This document shows positions 8,191 to 16,985 of a DNA stretch of 64,000 nucleotides, one piece after another. This DNA comes from CAJBNH01 sp964447285 (GTDB taxonomy: Bacteria > Myxococcota_A > UBA9042), in NCBI GenBank assembly GCA_964447285.1, contig CAYURO010000011.1, forward strand, positions 1 through 64,000. Reading direction: 5' to 3'. Position 1 is the stretch's first letter. Every line of letters begins with the position of its first letter. Under the pieces are notes generated by a model, which searched no databases, was not told the origin of the DNA, and saw only the letters and a program-made list of their open reading frames with translations. The position numbers and the translations under genes are program-made.

Positions 8191-9308
8191 TCCCGAAGCT
8201 GGACGAGGCCTTGCTAGACCTGACGGTCGAGGACCTTTCGCACGACCTTGCCGACTACGACTTTGACCTGCCCGACGACCTGATCGCGCAGACGCCGATC
8301 GAGCCGCGTCACGCCAGCCGGCTGCTGGTGGTCGACCGACGCTCGGGAGCAGTGAAACATCAGGGGGTTGCGGACTTGCCAAGGCTGCTGGCTCCGGGGA
8401 CCTTGCTTGTGGTCAATGACACGCGGGTGGTACCGGCGCGGCTGCTGGCGCACAAGGACACCGGCGGCAAGGTCGAGCTGCTGTTGACGCGGCCGTTCGC
8501 AGGCGAGGGCGCGGACCTTGCGGGCCACGAGGTGCTGGTCAAGTCGAGCAAGGGCCTGCACGTGGGCCAGACGCTGTTTCTGGACGGCGCGATGACGGGG
8601 CCAACGGCTCAGGTGGTGACGGTCGAGGTCGCGGGCAAGGCGCGGGTCGACTTCGCGGGCGTGGCGACCCTGACCGAGCTGCTGGAAGGATGGGGCCACG
8701 TGCCGCTGCCGCCGTACATCCGCGGGGGCAAGGACGACCCGTCGATCGACAAGCCGCGCTATCAGTGCACGTTCGCGGACCGACCGGGAGCCGTCGCCGC
8801 TCCCACCGCCGGATTGCACTTGTCGCAAGCGTTGTTGCAGGACCTTGCCAGCGCGGGCATCAAGCTGTGTCGCATCACGCTGCACGTCGGCCCGGGGACC
8901 TTCCTGCCCGTGCGGACCGACGATTTGAGGCAGCACGCGGTGTTGCCAGAGCGGTTTGACGTCGGGGCGGCGGCGGCGGAGCAGCTGGAGCGGGCGCGGC
9001 GGGCTGGGCGGCCGATCGTGGCGGTGGGGACGACGACGACCCGAACGCTGGAAACCGTGATCCTGCGCAACGACGGCGTGTTTCGCGAGAGCCGCGGGGA
9101 CGCCGACCTGACGATCCTGCCCGGCCACCGCTTTGGCGCGATCCGCGGGCTGATGACGAACTTCCACTTGCCGAAGTCCAGCTTGTTGGTGCTGGTGTGC
9201 AGTTTTGCCGGAAGGTCGCGTGTGCTTGCGGCCTACCGACAAGCCGTGGCCGAGGGTTACCGCTTCTACTCGTACGGCGACGCGATGCTGATCCGCGAGG
9301 ACCCATGA
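8187..9308 (+). CDS. queA: tRNA preQ1(34) S-adenosylmethionine ribosyltransferase-isomerase
   Basis: 373 residues, slightly longer than the usual ~350 because of an N-terminal extension of about 25 residues before YDFDLPDDLIAQ. QueA transfers and isomerises the ribosyl group of S-adenosylmethionine to 7-aminomethyl-7-deazaguanine in tRNA, making epoxyqueuosine. Conserved segments visible are LPDDLIAQTPIEPRHASRLL, VVNDTRVVPARL, GAVAAPTAGLH, LHVGPGTFLPV, VGTTTTRTLE and the C-terminal TNFHLPKSSLLVLVCSFAG. It overlaps rsmD by four bases and is followed after 28 bp by selB. Confidence 0.97.
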   Translation: MIPKLDEALLDLTVEDLSHDLADYDFDLPDDLIAQTPIEPRHASRLLVVDRRSGAVKHQGVADLPRLLAPGTLLVVNDTRVVPARLLAHKDTGGKVELLLTRPFAGEGADLAGHEVLVKSSKGLHVGQTLFLDGAMTGPTAQVVTVEVAGKARVDFAGVATLTELLEGWGHVPLPPYIRGGKDDPSIDKPRYQCTFADRPGAVAAPTAGLHLSQALLQDLASAGIKLCRITLHVGPGTFLPVRTDDLRQHAVLPERFDVGAAAAEQLERARRAGRPIVAVGTTTTRTLETVILRNDGVFRESRGDADLTILPGHRFGAIRGLMTNFHLPKSSLLVLVCSFAGRSRVLAAYRQAVAEGYRFYSYGDAMLIREDP

Positions 9309-9336
9309 AGATCCGCAGGTTGGGCAAGGAGGCGAC

Positions 9337-11334
9337 GTGCTGACGTTGGGAGTGGCCGGCCACGTGGACCACGGCAAGACGTCGCTGGTGCGCGCGCTGA
9401 CCGGCATCGAGACCGACCGGCTGCCAGAGGAGCAGCGCCGTGGCATCAGCATCGAGCTCGGGTTCGCGTGGCTGGATCTGCCTTGCGCCGACGGGACTTC
9501 GACGCGACTGGCCCTGGTCGATATGCCCGGCCACGAGCGGTTCGTGCGGCGCATGATCTCGGGGGCTGCGGGCATCGATGCGGTGCTGCTGATCGTCGCC
9601 GCCGATGAAGGCGTGATGCCCCAAGGACGCGAGCACTTGGCGATCTGCCGGCTGCTGGGCGTGCGCCGTGGCGCCATCGTGCTGACCAAGGCCGATCTGG
9701 TCGACGACGAGATGTTGGAGCTGGTGCGCGAGGACGTCGCCGGCCTGACGGAAGGGACCTTCCTTGCGGAGGCGCCGGTGTGGACCTGCTCGGTGCGCGA
9801 TCCGGCGTCGATTGCCGCCCTGCAGGGGCAACTGTCTGCGTTTGCAGCGGATCTGCAGATGGAGCGCGCGTCAGCACTGGGCCATGATCGCCCGTTCCGC
9901 CTGGCGGTCGATCGCGCCTTCACCCTGCACGGACGGGGTACCATCGTCACGGGAACGGCGACGGGTGGCGAGGTGCAGGTCGAGCAGCAGCTTCAGGTTC
10001 TTCCCTCCGGACAGCTGGTGCGGGTGCGCGGGCTGGAGCAGCAGGGGCAGGCCTTCGCGTCGGTGCGAGGACCCGGGCGGCTGGCGATCAACCTCGCAGG
10101 CGTGTCGGTAGACGAAGTGGCGCTGGGGACGGTGTTGGCGACAGAGGCAAGCCTGCCCGTCACCGACCGCATCGACGCCCTGCTGCACCTGCTGGGACCG
10201 GGACGCGACGAGCTGCCCCTGAGGCGCCGCGCGATGTTGCATGTGGGAACGACCCAAGTGGAAGGCACGATCGTCCAGCTGACCGGCGAGCCGCAGTTGT
10301 CCGGGACCGACGCGCTGGTGCAGATCCACTTGGACCGCAAGCTGCCGATCGCGCCCGGAGAAGGCTTCGTGGTTCGGGGCTCGCAGGCCGACCCTCGCAA
10401 CGGCCAGACGCTGGCGGGGGGGCGCGTGCTGCACCCGATGCCGCGGCGACACAAGCTGGGCGATACCGAGATGTTGGCTGCCCTGACGGAGGTCGCCCAG
10501 GGTGGCCCCGAGGCGCAGGTGGCGGCTTTGGTCGAGCTGTCGGGCGTGCGCGGCGAGACCGAGGCGTCGCTGGCCCAGTGCAGCGCTTTGCCGCTGTCGG
10601 TGTTGGCACGGGCGCTGCGGCAGCTGCTCGCGTCGGGGCGGTTGCGGAAGTTGGGCACACCGCCGCGCCTGCTGGCGCCGCCGGCTCTGGTCGTCCTGGA
10701 GGACCGCATCCTTGCGATCACACAGGACTTTCACGCCCAGTCTCCCCACCGTGCCGGCATCGAACCCGACCAGCTGCACCGGCTGGTGGGCGGCTGGCTG
10801 GACGCCTCCGCCGTGGGGCAGGTGGCGGCGGGTCTGGTCAAGCGTGGTCGACTGGAAGCGCGAGGTGCGGTTCTGGTCGAGGCCGGATTCCAGCCGAAGG
10901 TGACGGTGACGGCGCCGGCGATCGACGCAGCGGTGCGGGCGCTGGCATCGGCCGGGCTGACGCCGCCGTCGCAGGCCGAGCTGGCGGAGCAACTTGGGGT
11001 AGAAGCACGGGAATTGGCGGCGTCCCTGCAAGCAGGTCAGGCGGCGGGTCGGCTGGTGCGGTTGCCGGGCGAGGACTGGATCACGACCGAGGTGGCTCGG
11101 GAGGCGGTTGACCGCGTGATCGAGATCTTCGCTGATCGGGCCAGTTTCACGACAGGCGAGCTGAAGGAGTTGCTGGGGCTGACACGCAAGTACCTGATCC
11201 CATTCGCAGAGCATCTGGATGCGGAACGAATCACCGTGCGCGACCCCAGCGGCAATCGCCGGATTCGTGACAAGGCGCGCGACGCATGGCGAACGCGGAC
11301 GGCGAGCTCAAGCAAATCGGAGCAGGAAAGCTAG
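9337..11334 (+). CDS. selB: Selenocysteine-specific translation elongation factor
   Basis: 665 residues, starting at GTG 9337 with an AAGGAGG Shine-Dalgarno seven bases upstream. SelB is an EF-Tu-like GTPase that delivers Sec-tRNA(Sec) to UGA codons followed by a SECIS hairpin. G1 GHVDHGKT (8-15), RGISIELGFAW, G3 DMPGHE (62-67) and TKAD (117-120) are present. The C-terminal half contains the winged-helix repeats that bind SECIS RNA, ending in a KELLGLTRKYLIPFAEHLD segment typical of SelB. This implies selenocysteine use in the organism, although selA, selC, selD or a recognisable UGA-containing selenoprotein gene is not in the window. Confidence 0.95.
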   Translation: MLTLGVAGHVDHGKTSLVRALTGIETDRLPEEQRRGISIELGFAWLDLPCADGTSTRLALVDMPGHERFVRRMISGAAGIDAVLLIVAADEGVMPQGREHLAICRLLGVRRGAIVLTKADLVDDEMLELVREDVAGLTEGTFLAEAPVWTCSVRDPASIAALQGQLSAFAADLQMERASALGHDRPFRLAVDRAFTLHGRGTIVTGTATGGEVQVEQQLQVLPSGQLVRVRGLEQQGQAFASVRGPGRLAINLAGVSVDEVALGTVLATEASLPVTDRIDALLHLLGPGRDELPLRRRAMLHVGTTQVEGTIVQLTGEPQLSGTDALVQIHLDRKLPIAPGEGFVVRGSQADPRNGQTLAGGRVLHPMPRRHKLGDTEMLAALTEVAQGGPEAQVAALVELSGVRGETEASLAQCSALPLSVLARALRQLLASGRLRKLGTPPRLLAPPALVVLEDRILAITQDFHAQSPHRAGIEPDQLHRLVGGWLDASAVGQVAAGLVKRGRLEARGAVLVEAGFQPKVTVTAPAIDAAVRALASAGLTPPSQAELAEQLGVEARELAASLQAGQAAGRLVRLPGEDWITTEVAREAVDRVIEIFADRASFTTGELKELLGLTRKYLIPFAEHLDAERITVRDPSGNRRIRDKARDAWRTRTASSSKSEQES

Positions 11335-11340
11335 GCAGAA

Positions 11341-11775
11341 TCAGCGGCTGCGCGTCGGGCGTGCCGCGGATCTCTCTTCTGCCGTCTCGATCGCTGGCGG
11401 CAGGGGCGCGGCGGTCACAACCTGCCCGGCGACGTACGGCACGGGCGTCCACGGGTCCCACTTGCCGGCGTTGCGCATCCGCATCCGGGTCGGGGCGAGG
11501 CCACGGTGCTCCAGCTGTTTGACGAAGCGCAGCAGGAGCGTGTCGAAGTCCGGCGCCTCGCGGATGATGAACTGGATCAACAGATGGAAGGGGTCCGGGC
11601 ACTGGGTCTCGGCAAACAGCTTGCGCCGCTTGCGTTCCTCTCGCTCGAACACCGTGACCTGAAACACGACGTCACGGCCGAGCTTGGTCGCTTCAAGCTG
11701 GAATCGCGAATGCTCAGTGATCACGAAGGCCTCGTACGCCGGTTGCATCCCGATCGGAAGGTGGGCGTCCGCCAT
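11341..11775 (-). CDS. Conserved hypothetical protein
   Basis: 144 residues, convergent with selB (stop codons 6 bp apart). No signal peptide or membrane segment. The first 100 residues are rich in aromatic and charged residues with helical character (FREERKRRKLF-like stretch, FHLLIQFIIREAPDFDTLLLRFVKQLE). The tail is Pro/Ala/Arg-rich and probably disordered. The start at 11775 is the longest ATG; ATG at codon 10 is possible. I do not recognise the family. Codon usage and the lack of any better overlapping frame support a real gene. Confidence 0.65.
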   Translation of the reverse strand: MADAHLPIGMQPAYEAFVITEHSRFQLEATKLGRDVVFQVTVFEREERKRRKLFAETQCPDPFHLLIQFIIREAPDFDTLLLRFVKQLEHRGLAPTRMRMRNAGKWDPWTPVPYVAGQVVTAAPLPPAIETAEERSAARPTRSR

Positions 11776-11850
11776 TCTCGACAGCCCTGCGCGAAGGTGT
11801 CAAGCGAGACGATTCGGGAGGATAGCCTCTGTCCCGCCTGCTCGCCGAGA

Positions 11851-11879
11851 TTGACACCCCGCACCCCTGCACCTAGCAT
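11851..11879 (+). promoter_or_regulatory. Strong sigma-70-type promoter for yceD-rpmF
   Basis: TTGACA (11851-11856), 17-nt spacer, TAGCAT (11874-11879). The -35 is a perfect consensus. The transcript would start near 11886 and carry the GGAGG at 11899-11903 ahead of the TTG start at 11911. Confidence 0.75.
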
Positions 11880-11910
11880 GCACGCCCCTTGAAGGCCCGG
11901 AGGCCATCTC

Positions 11911-12456
11911 TTGCCGTTGATGATCGACATCGCTCCGCTGACGAGCACCCCCGTAACCCGCGAGGAATCGATCGGGACGGACTGGTGCGCCGAGCGTCTG
12001 GGGCCGATCTACCGTCCGGTGGGCACCACGCTGGCCGTGACCATCAAGGTGTCGCGCGTCGCCGATCTGGTGGAAGCCAGCGGCCGCGTCACGGGACGAT
12101 TTGCTTTCGAGTGCAGCCGTTGCGTCACGGACGCCGAGCTGGCGGTCGACGCCGAGTTCGAGCATCACTTCGTGGGCGCAGGGCAGTTGGACGCGGGTGA
12201 CGAGGACGACGACAATTTCGACGCCGACCCGGACGTCAGCGAGCACGACGGCGTGCGCGTCGACATCGAAGAGATCGCCATTCAGCACGTGCTGTTGGCC
12301 TTGCCCGAAGCGCCCGTGTGCGCAGACGACTGCAAGGGCCTCTGCCCCGTGTGTGGCACCGATCGCAATCGCGAGAGCTGCTCGTGTGCCCTGCCCAAGT
12401 CGGCCGACTCGCGCTGGGCAGGCCTGAGCCAGATCAAGATCGACCCCAAGGGCTGA
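11911..12456 (+). CDS. yceD: YceD/DUF177-family protein (large-subunit rRNA accumulation)
   Basis: 181 residues from TTG 11911, chosen because GGAGG lies seven bases upstream; the ATG at 11920 would be 16 bases away. The DUF177 domain has its paired metal-binding type cysteines: FECSRC near residue 70 and a C-terminal cluster CADDCKGLCPVCG plus CSC. An acidic DDEDDDNFDADPD insert precedes the conserved VDIEEIAIQHVLLALP. The gene is followed after 43 bp by rpmF, the classic yceD-rpmF arrangement across bacteria. In E. coli YceD supports 23S rRNA accumulation; the exact mechanism is open. Confidence 0.92.
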   Translation: MPLMIDIAPLTSTPVTREESIGTDWCAERLGPIYRPVGTTLAVTIKVSRVADLVEASGRVTGRFAFECSRCVTDAELAVDAEFEHHFVGAGQLDAGDEDDDNFDADPDVSEHDGVRVDIEEIAIQHVLLALPEAPVCADDCKGLCPVCGTDRNRESCSCALPKSADSRWAGLSQIKIDPKG

Positions 12457-12499
12457 AACGCCCCTACCGAGACCGAGTCCGAAGTCCGAGGAGAATCCG

Positions 12500-12706
12500 A
12501 TGGCTGTTCCGAAGAAGCGCATGTCCAACTCGAAGACCGCGATGCGCCGCGCCCACCACGACATCCTGACGCCGCCGACCCTGGGCAAGTGTCCCGACTG
12601 CGGCGCGGCAGTGCGCCCCCACCATGTCTGCGGCACTTGCGGCAAGTACAAGGGCCGCGTCGTGATCGCCGGGCTGGTTGAGCAGACTGAGACGCCCGCC
12701 GAGTGA
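12500..12706 (+). CDS. rpmF: 50S ribosomal protein bL32
   Basis: 68 residues. The N-terminal MAVPKKRMSNSKTAMRRAHH is the bL32 signature. Two zinc-ribbon pairs follow: CPDC and CGTC, making this the zinc-binding (C+) form. It is co-transcribed with yceD. A clear ribosome binding site (GAGGAG) lies upstream of the ATG. Confidence 0.98.
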   Translation: MAVPKKRMSNSKTAMRRAHHDILTPPTLGKCPDCGAAVRPHHVCGTCGKYKGRVVIAGLVEQTETPAE

Positions 12707-12731
12707 TCCGGTCCCCAAGAAGGACCCACCC

Positions 12732-13955
12732 ATGCCGCGTCGCCCCCCCGTGATGCTCTGCCCCCAGTGGGCCCCGTGGCTGTTCGCTGCAGCCCTGGGT
12801 GCATCGGCTTGTGCGACCGACGGCACTGCTCCCCCCTCTACCACCACCGACGCCACCGCGGGCGACGCGACCGATGTCTCGTCCGCGCCATGGACGGGGC
12901 CGCTGCAGGTCGACGTGCAGGACCGTGCCGTCACACTTCGTTGGGACGAGGACGAATTCCTCTCGCATTGTCTGGTGTTCCGGCAGCAGAAGCCCGGGGT
13001 GGCCAAGCCGGTCGAAGTGCTGCTGTGCCCCAAAAAGCCGGCGCAGACCACCGTCACGACCGGTGATGGTCAACTTGCGGGTGTGGATTATCCATGGACC
13101 GCGATGGCGGGCTTTCAGCAGGGACCAGCGACGTGGGAGCTGCGTGGCGGCGACCAGCCCGGCTGGGCGGCGACCCCGGTCTCGTCCGGAAACCTGAACC
13201 TGGGTCCGCACTTCAACGGGCCGTGTGTGTCGCAACAGGCCAAGGCGACGGGGCTGCAGGAGTGGCACGCCAAGGCGCCGGTCAAGCTGGACGTGTCGGT
13301 CAAGCTGGGCGTTGCGGTGCGTCAGACGGTGGACGTCTCGACCCCTGAGATCTGGGTCGACTCGGTGGCAACTCAAGGCAGCCCGTCGGCAGGCGGAACG
13401 TTGCAGTTCTCCTACACTTTCGACACACCCGGGATGTATACGGTCGAGGTCAACGACTTGGGCGGCGGCGCCGTGCTGAACTGCGCCGTCTACGTCGGTG
13501 CGGCAGTGCCGCTGGTGCCGGTCGAGGTGGGCGGGGGCTTGGGCCTGGCCGCGCCGCCGTCGGCTGACCAACTCAAGGTGATGCGCGTCAAGCTGCTCAA
13601 GCTGGTCAACGCCGAACGCGCCACGGTCGGACTGGGACCCCTGCAATTGAACGACAAGCTGAACGAGATCGCGCAGTACCACTCGGACAACATGAGCAAG
13701 CTCGACTTCTTCGGCCACACCGATCCGATGGGGATGGGACCGGGAGAGCGGGCGAAGGAGTTCGGCTTCACCGACCCGATCGGCGAGAACATCGCCATGG
13801 ACTCGAGTGTCGAGGGCGCCCACAACGGCCTGTTCTGGAGTGCCGCGCATCGCAGCAACATGCTGGGAAAGACGTGGGGCAGGGTGGGCTTCGGGTTCGC
13901 CAAGTCCGCAAAGGACAAAAGCATCCTCGTGACCGAAAACTTCTCGACCCCGTGA
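12732..13955 (+). CDS. Lipoprotein with C-terminal CAP/SCP (YkwD-like) domain
   Basis: 407 residues; start at ATG 12732, 25 bp after rpmF. The signal peptide ends in GASAC, making Cys27 the likely lipid anchor, followed by a Thr/Ala/Asp-rich linker. Residues ~50-270 contain predicted beta-sandwich segments, and the last ~115 form a CAP domain: LLKLVNAERATVGLGPL, DFFGHTDPMG, GENIAMD and HRSNMLGKTWGRVGFG, with the family His and Glu residues (HTD, GEN, HRSNM). Bacterial CAP proteins are extracytoplasmic and functionally diverse; no specific substrate is evident. Confidence 0.85.
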   Translation: MPRRPPVMLCPQWAPWLFAAALGASACATDGTAPPSTTTDATAGDATDVSSAPWTGPLQVDVQDRAVTLRWDEDEFLSHCLVFRQQKPGVAKPVEVLLCPKKPAQTTVTTGDGQLAGVDYPWTAMAGFQQGPATWELRGGDQPGWAATPVSSGNLNLGPHFNGPCVSQQAKATGLQEWHAKAPVKLDVSVKLGVAVRQTVDVSTPEIWVDSVATQGSPSAGGTLQFSYTFDTPGMYTVEVNDLGGGAVLNCAVYVGAAVPLVPVEVGGGLGLAAPPSADQLKVMRVKLLKLVNAERATVGLGPLQLNDKLNEIAQYHSDNMSKLDFFGHTDPMGMGPGERAKEFGFTDPIGENIAMDSSVEGAHNGLFWSAAHRSNMLGKTWGRVGFGFAKSAKDKSILVTENFSTP

Positions 13956-13960
13956 ACCAC

Positions 13961-13976
13961 CCCGACCGAGGTCGGG
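13961..13976. terminator. Short perfect hairpin after the CAP lipoprotein gene
   Basis: CCCGAC, CGAG loop, GTCGGG: six perfect base pairs with a tetraloop, six bases after the stop codon. No T-run follows, so it may act only as a mRNA 3'-end structure or a pause element before rpiB. Confidence 0.4.
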
Positions 13977-13992
13977 CTGCCCGGAGGCCACC

Positions 13993-14427
13993 ATGCGCAT
14001 CGCCCTCGCCTCGGACCACGCTGCCGTCGCCCTTCGGCAAGCGATCGGTCAGCACCTGCAGAAGCTGGGCCACACGATCGAGGACCTTGGCTGTGACGCC
14101 GACGACCGCGTCGACTACCCGCAGTACGCCGCTGCCGTCGCAGGAGCGGTGCTGCACGGCGGTTGCGACAAGGGCGTTCTTTTGTGCGGCACCGGCATTG
14201 GGATGAGCATTGTTGCAAATAAATTCGAAGGGATACGCGCAGCTCTCGTGCATGACGTGACGACCGCGCGGTTGGCCTCGGAGCACAACGCTGCCAACGT
14301 CCTGTGCCTCGGCGCCCGCACGACTGGGCCGTTGATCGCCACCGAGTGCGTGTCGGCATGGCTGCAGACGCCGTTCGACCCGCGCCATCAGGTCCGTCTG
14401 GACCTGATCGCGAAGATCGAGGGTTGA
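13993..14427 (+). CDS. rpiB: Ribose 5-phosphate isomerase B
   Basis: 144 residues, normal RpiB/LacAB length. It interconverts ribose 5-phosphate and ribulose 5-phosphate. The SDHAA motif is at residues 7-11 and the catalytic Cys65 lies in LLCGTGIGMSI; the EHNAANVLCLGAR segment and a C-terminal RH(Q)VRL tail are also conserved. GGAGG precedes the ATG. The following genes nrdR, ribD and ribE lie on the same strand, an arrangement common in Deltaproteobacteria/Myxococcota. Confidence 0.97.
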   Translation: MRIALASDHAAVALRQAIGQHLQKLGHTIEDLGCDADDRVDYPQYAAAVAGAVLHGGCDKGVLLCGTGIGMSIVANKFEGIRAALVHDVTTARLASEHNAANVLCLGARTTGPLIATECVSAWLQTPFDPRHQVRLDLIAKIEG

Positions 14428-14452
14428 GTCCCGCAGAGAGGAGCGATCCGCC

Positions 14453-14926
14453 ATGCGCTGTCCCCGGTGCTCCCACCCGTCTGATCGCGTTGTGGATTCC
14501 CGCGTGATGCCTCAGGGCGACGCCATCCGCCGCCGCCGCGAGTGCGAGCAGTGCGGCCACCGCTTCACGACGTATGAGCGCGTGGAGATCCAGCCGCTGC
14601 TCGTCGTCAAAAAGGACGGCGTCCGAGAGGCCTTCTTGGCCGACAAACTGCTGAACGGGATGCTGAAGGCTCTGCACCGCCGCCCCGTGCCCGCCGACGT
14701 GTGCCATGAGTTCGTCAGCGGGCTGGAGCAGAAGCTGGCGGACGCCGGCGTGCGCGAGATCACATCGGCAGAGCTTGGGGACAAGGTGATGGAGTTCCTG
14801 AAGCGGCAGGACCACATCGCGTACGTGCGATTTGCTAGCGTCTATCGAGAGTTCCGAGACATCACGGAGCTGTTGCAAGAGGTGCGCGGGCTGGCCGAGG
14901 CGCCGCCGGAGGAACCAGAGCCGTGA
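14453..14926 (+). CDS. nrdR: Transcriptional repressor of ribonucleotide reductase genes
   Basis: 157 residues. The N-terminal zinc ribbon uses Cys3, Cys6, Cys31 and Cys34. An ATP-cone domain begins at LLVVKKDGVREAF (about residue 49) and covers the middle. NrdR senses ATP/dATP and binds NrdR boxes at nrd promoters. GAGAGGAG lies upstream of the ATG. The gene overlaps ribD by four bases (GTGA). The C-terminus after DITELLQEVRGL is short and acidic. Confidence 0.97.
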   Translation: MRCPRCSHPSDRVVDSRVMPQGDAIRRRRECEQCGHRFTTYERVEIQPLLVVKKDGVREAFLADKLLNGMLKALHRRPVPADVCHEFVSGLEQKLADAGVREITSAELGDKVMEFLKRQDHIAYVRFASVYREFRDITELLQEVRGLAEAPPEEPEP

Positions 14927-16101
14927 CCGCCCACGACGATGCCACCTGGATGCGGCGGGCCGTCGCGTTGGGCGCACGCGGGACGCGGGACGTGCGCCCG
15001 AATCCCCGTGTCGGTTGCGTAATTGTCCAAGACGGTCAGGAGATTGCGAGCGGCTGGCACGCCAAGGTCGGGGGCCCTCACGCCGAGGTTGTAGCGCTTG
15101 CCCAGCTTGCCGGGCGGGCGGACGGGGCGACCGCCTACGTGACGCTGGAACCCTGCGCGCACTTCGGCCGCACGCCCCCATGCGCCCAAGCACTTGTCGA
15201 CGCGGGGATTTCTCGCGTTGTCGTGGGCGCACTGGACCCGAATCCTCAGGCTGCGGGAGGCGTTGCGGCCTTGCGGGCGGTGGGCGTCGATGTGGTCACG
15301 GGCGTCGAGGAAGACGCGTGTCGCGCACTGGCAGAAGTGTTTCTGACGCGCATCGAGCTCGGTCGGCCGCTGGTGCACGCGAAGTTGGCCATGACGCTGG
15401 ACGGGCGTATCGCCGCCAAGGACGGAACGTCCCGGTGGATCTCGGGGCCTGCCGCGCGCCGGTGCGTGCACGAGTGGCGTGCCGAAGCTGAGGCCGTCCT
15501 GACCGGCAGCGGAACGGCGCAAGTCGATGACCCGACGCTGGATGTGCGCGACGTGGACGACCCGACTGCCGCGCGCCAACCTCTGCGTGTGGTGCTTGAC
15601 CGGCGCTTGCGGTTGGACCCGGAGTGCCGCTTGGCCGACACCGCCCGGCAGCGGACGCTCGTGTTCGTAGAAGACCCATCACTGCTGGCGACGGATTGCG
15701 CGCGAGCGCTGCTTGACCGCGGCGTCGAGCTGGCTTGCGTGTCTGCGGCAGCCGACGCAACCGCCGGCAGCGGGGCGGGCTCGTGGTTGACGGAGGTACT
15801 GCGCAACTTGGCCGCCCGGGGGGTGCACCACGTGTTGGCCGAGACGGGACCTACGCTGACGTCGGCGCTGCTGAGGCAGGACTTGGTCGACCGGCTGGAC
15901 CTCTTCATTGCCCCGAAGCTGCTGGGTGCCGGAGTCCCCGTCGTCGGCGACCTTGGCATCACGTCGCTGAATCAGGCCCTGCTGTGGAGGCTGGACGGCT
16001 CAGAGCGGCTGGGCGACGACGTCCACCTGACCTTGCGGCCGCGGCGGGCAGTCAGCTTCGCCGACGGAAATGGCCCGGCAGGACCGGTCCAACGGCTGTG
16101 A
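14923..16101 (+). CDS. ribD: Bifunctional riboflavin deaminase/reductase
   Basis: 392 residues from GTG 14923, overlapping nrdR. The N-terminal cytidine-deaminase-type domain has the zinc ligands HAE (53-55) and PCAHFGRTPPC (77-87); it deaminates diaminohydroxyphosphoribosylaminopyrimidine. From about residue 150 the RibD_C reductase domain begins with KLAMTLDGRIAAKDGTSRWI, and the NADPH-binding part includes HHVLAETGPTLTSALL. Together the domains perform two consecutive steps of riboflavin synthesis. ribE follows 128 bp later. Confidence 0.96.
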   Translation: MTAHDDATWMRRAVALGARGTRDVRPNPRVGCVIVQDGQEIASGWHAKVGGPHAEVVALAQLAGRADGATAYVTLEPCAHFGRTPPCAQALVDAGISRVVVGALDPNPQAAGGVAALRAVGVDVVTGVEEDACRALAEVFLTRIELGRPLVHAKLAMTLDGRIAAKDGTSRWISGPAARRCVHEWRAEAEAVLTGSGTAQVDDPTLDVRDVDDPTAARQPLRVVLDRRLRLDPECRLADTARQRTLVFVEDPSLLATDCARALLDRGVELACVSAAADATAGSGAGSWLTEVLRNLAARGVHHVLAETGPTLTSALLRQDLVDRLDLFIAPKLLGAGVPVVGDLGITSLNQALLWRLDGSERLGDDVHLTLRPRRAVSFADGNGPAGPVQRL

Positions 16102-16229
16102 CGGGATCAGAAACCTCTCGCCGATTTGACAGCTTGCGGCGATCCGCTTTGCCTTTTCGACCGATTTGCGATTCACTTTGAGGCCAACTCGGCACGCGAA
16201 AGGCCGCGACCTCGCTCTGGAGGCTCCCC

Positions 16230-16919
16230 ATGTTTACCGGGCTCGTGGAAGCCACCGGGCAATTTCGCTCGCTCACTCGTCAGGCCGGCAGCGCGCGGAT
16301 GGCGGTGTCGGTGCGATGGCCCGATCAAGGCCCCAGCGGCACCCGCATAGGCGATAGCGTGGCCGTCAACGGCGCGTGCCTGACCGTCGTTGCATTGGAC
16401 CCGCACCCTGCAGGTGAGACGCTGACGTTTGACCTCTCTCACGAGACGCTCGCGCTCACTGCGTTTCCCGACCTCGCGCCCGGCGACGCCGTGAACCTGG
16501 AGCGCGCCCTGAGGCTGGGCGACCGCCTGGGGGGGCACATCGTCAGCGGGCACGTCGATGGCGTGGCGACGCTTGCACGCAAGGTGGCGAATGGACCGGC
16601 GTGGGACCTGACGTACCGGGTGACCCGAGAGCTCGAGCCGGAGATCGTGACGAAGGGCAGCATCACCGTCGATGGCGTGTCGCTGACCGTCAATTCGACG
16701 CCCGCAGGCCATTTTACCGTGACACTGATTCCCCACACTTCGGTCGCAACGCAGTTGTTGACAGGCCGCGAGGGCAAGCGGGTGCATCTGGAGACCGACC
16801 TGCTCGCAAGGTATGTGCGGCGGTTGCTGGAATTTGGCATTGGCCCGACGGCCACTGCCGCTCATGTGGACATGGATTTGCTGGACCGCTCGGGTTTTCT
16901 TGTCTCGCGCGGCCATTGA
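16230..16919 (+). CDS. ribE: Riboflavin synthase, alpha subunit type
   Basis: 229 residues. It dismutates two 6,7-dimethyl-8-ribityllumazine molecules into riboflavin and the pyrimidine precursor. Two lumazine-binding repeats are visible: MFTGLVEATG with NGACLTVVALD, then GGHIVSGHVDGV with VDGVSLTVNS. GGAGG precedes the ATG by seven bases. A 128-bp upstream gap holds a TTGACA (16126-16131) without a matching -10, and no FMN riboswitch conserved core. ribBA and ribH are not adjacent. Confidence 0.96.
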   Translation: MFTGLVEATGQFRSLTRQAGSARMAVSVRWPDQGPSGTRIGDSVAVNGACLTVVALDPHPAGETLTFDLSHETLALTAFPDLAPGDAVNLERALRLGDRLGGHIVSGHVDGVATLARKVANGPAWDLTYRVTRELEPEIVTKGSITVDGVSLTVNSTPAGHFTVTLIPHTSVATQLLTGREGKRVHLETDLLARYVRRLLEFGIGPTATAAHVDMDLLDRSGFLVSRGH

Positions 16920-16985
16920 ACCCGGCGACCCCCCGGCGCCGACGGACTCTTCGACTTCCTACCCCGGCTCTCCAAGGTGATGCGT

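Noticed and set aside
8214..9950. Long minus-strand frame opposite queA/selB
   Set aside because: GC-rich antisense shadow of two strongly supported genes; composition low-complexity, no family motif.
9871..11214. Long minus-strand frame opposite selB
   Set aside because: Antisense shadow; Gln/Arg/His-rich translation and no ribosome binding site.
12282..14000. 572-codon minus-strand frame across yceD, rpmF and the CAP lipoprotein
   Set aside because: Covers three clear plus-strand genes and has no recognisable domain.
16102..16229. Possible FMN riboswitch before ribE
   Set aside because: The conserved RFN core sequence is not present; only a lone TTGACA is found.
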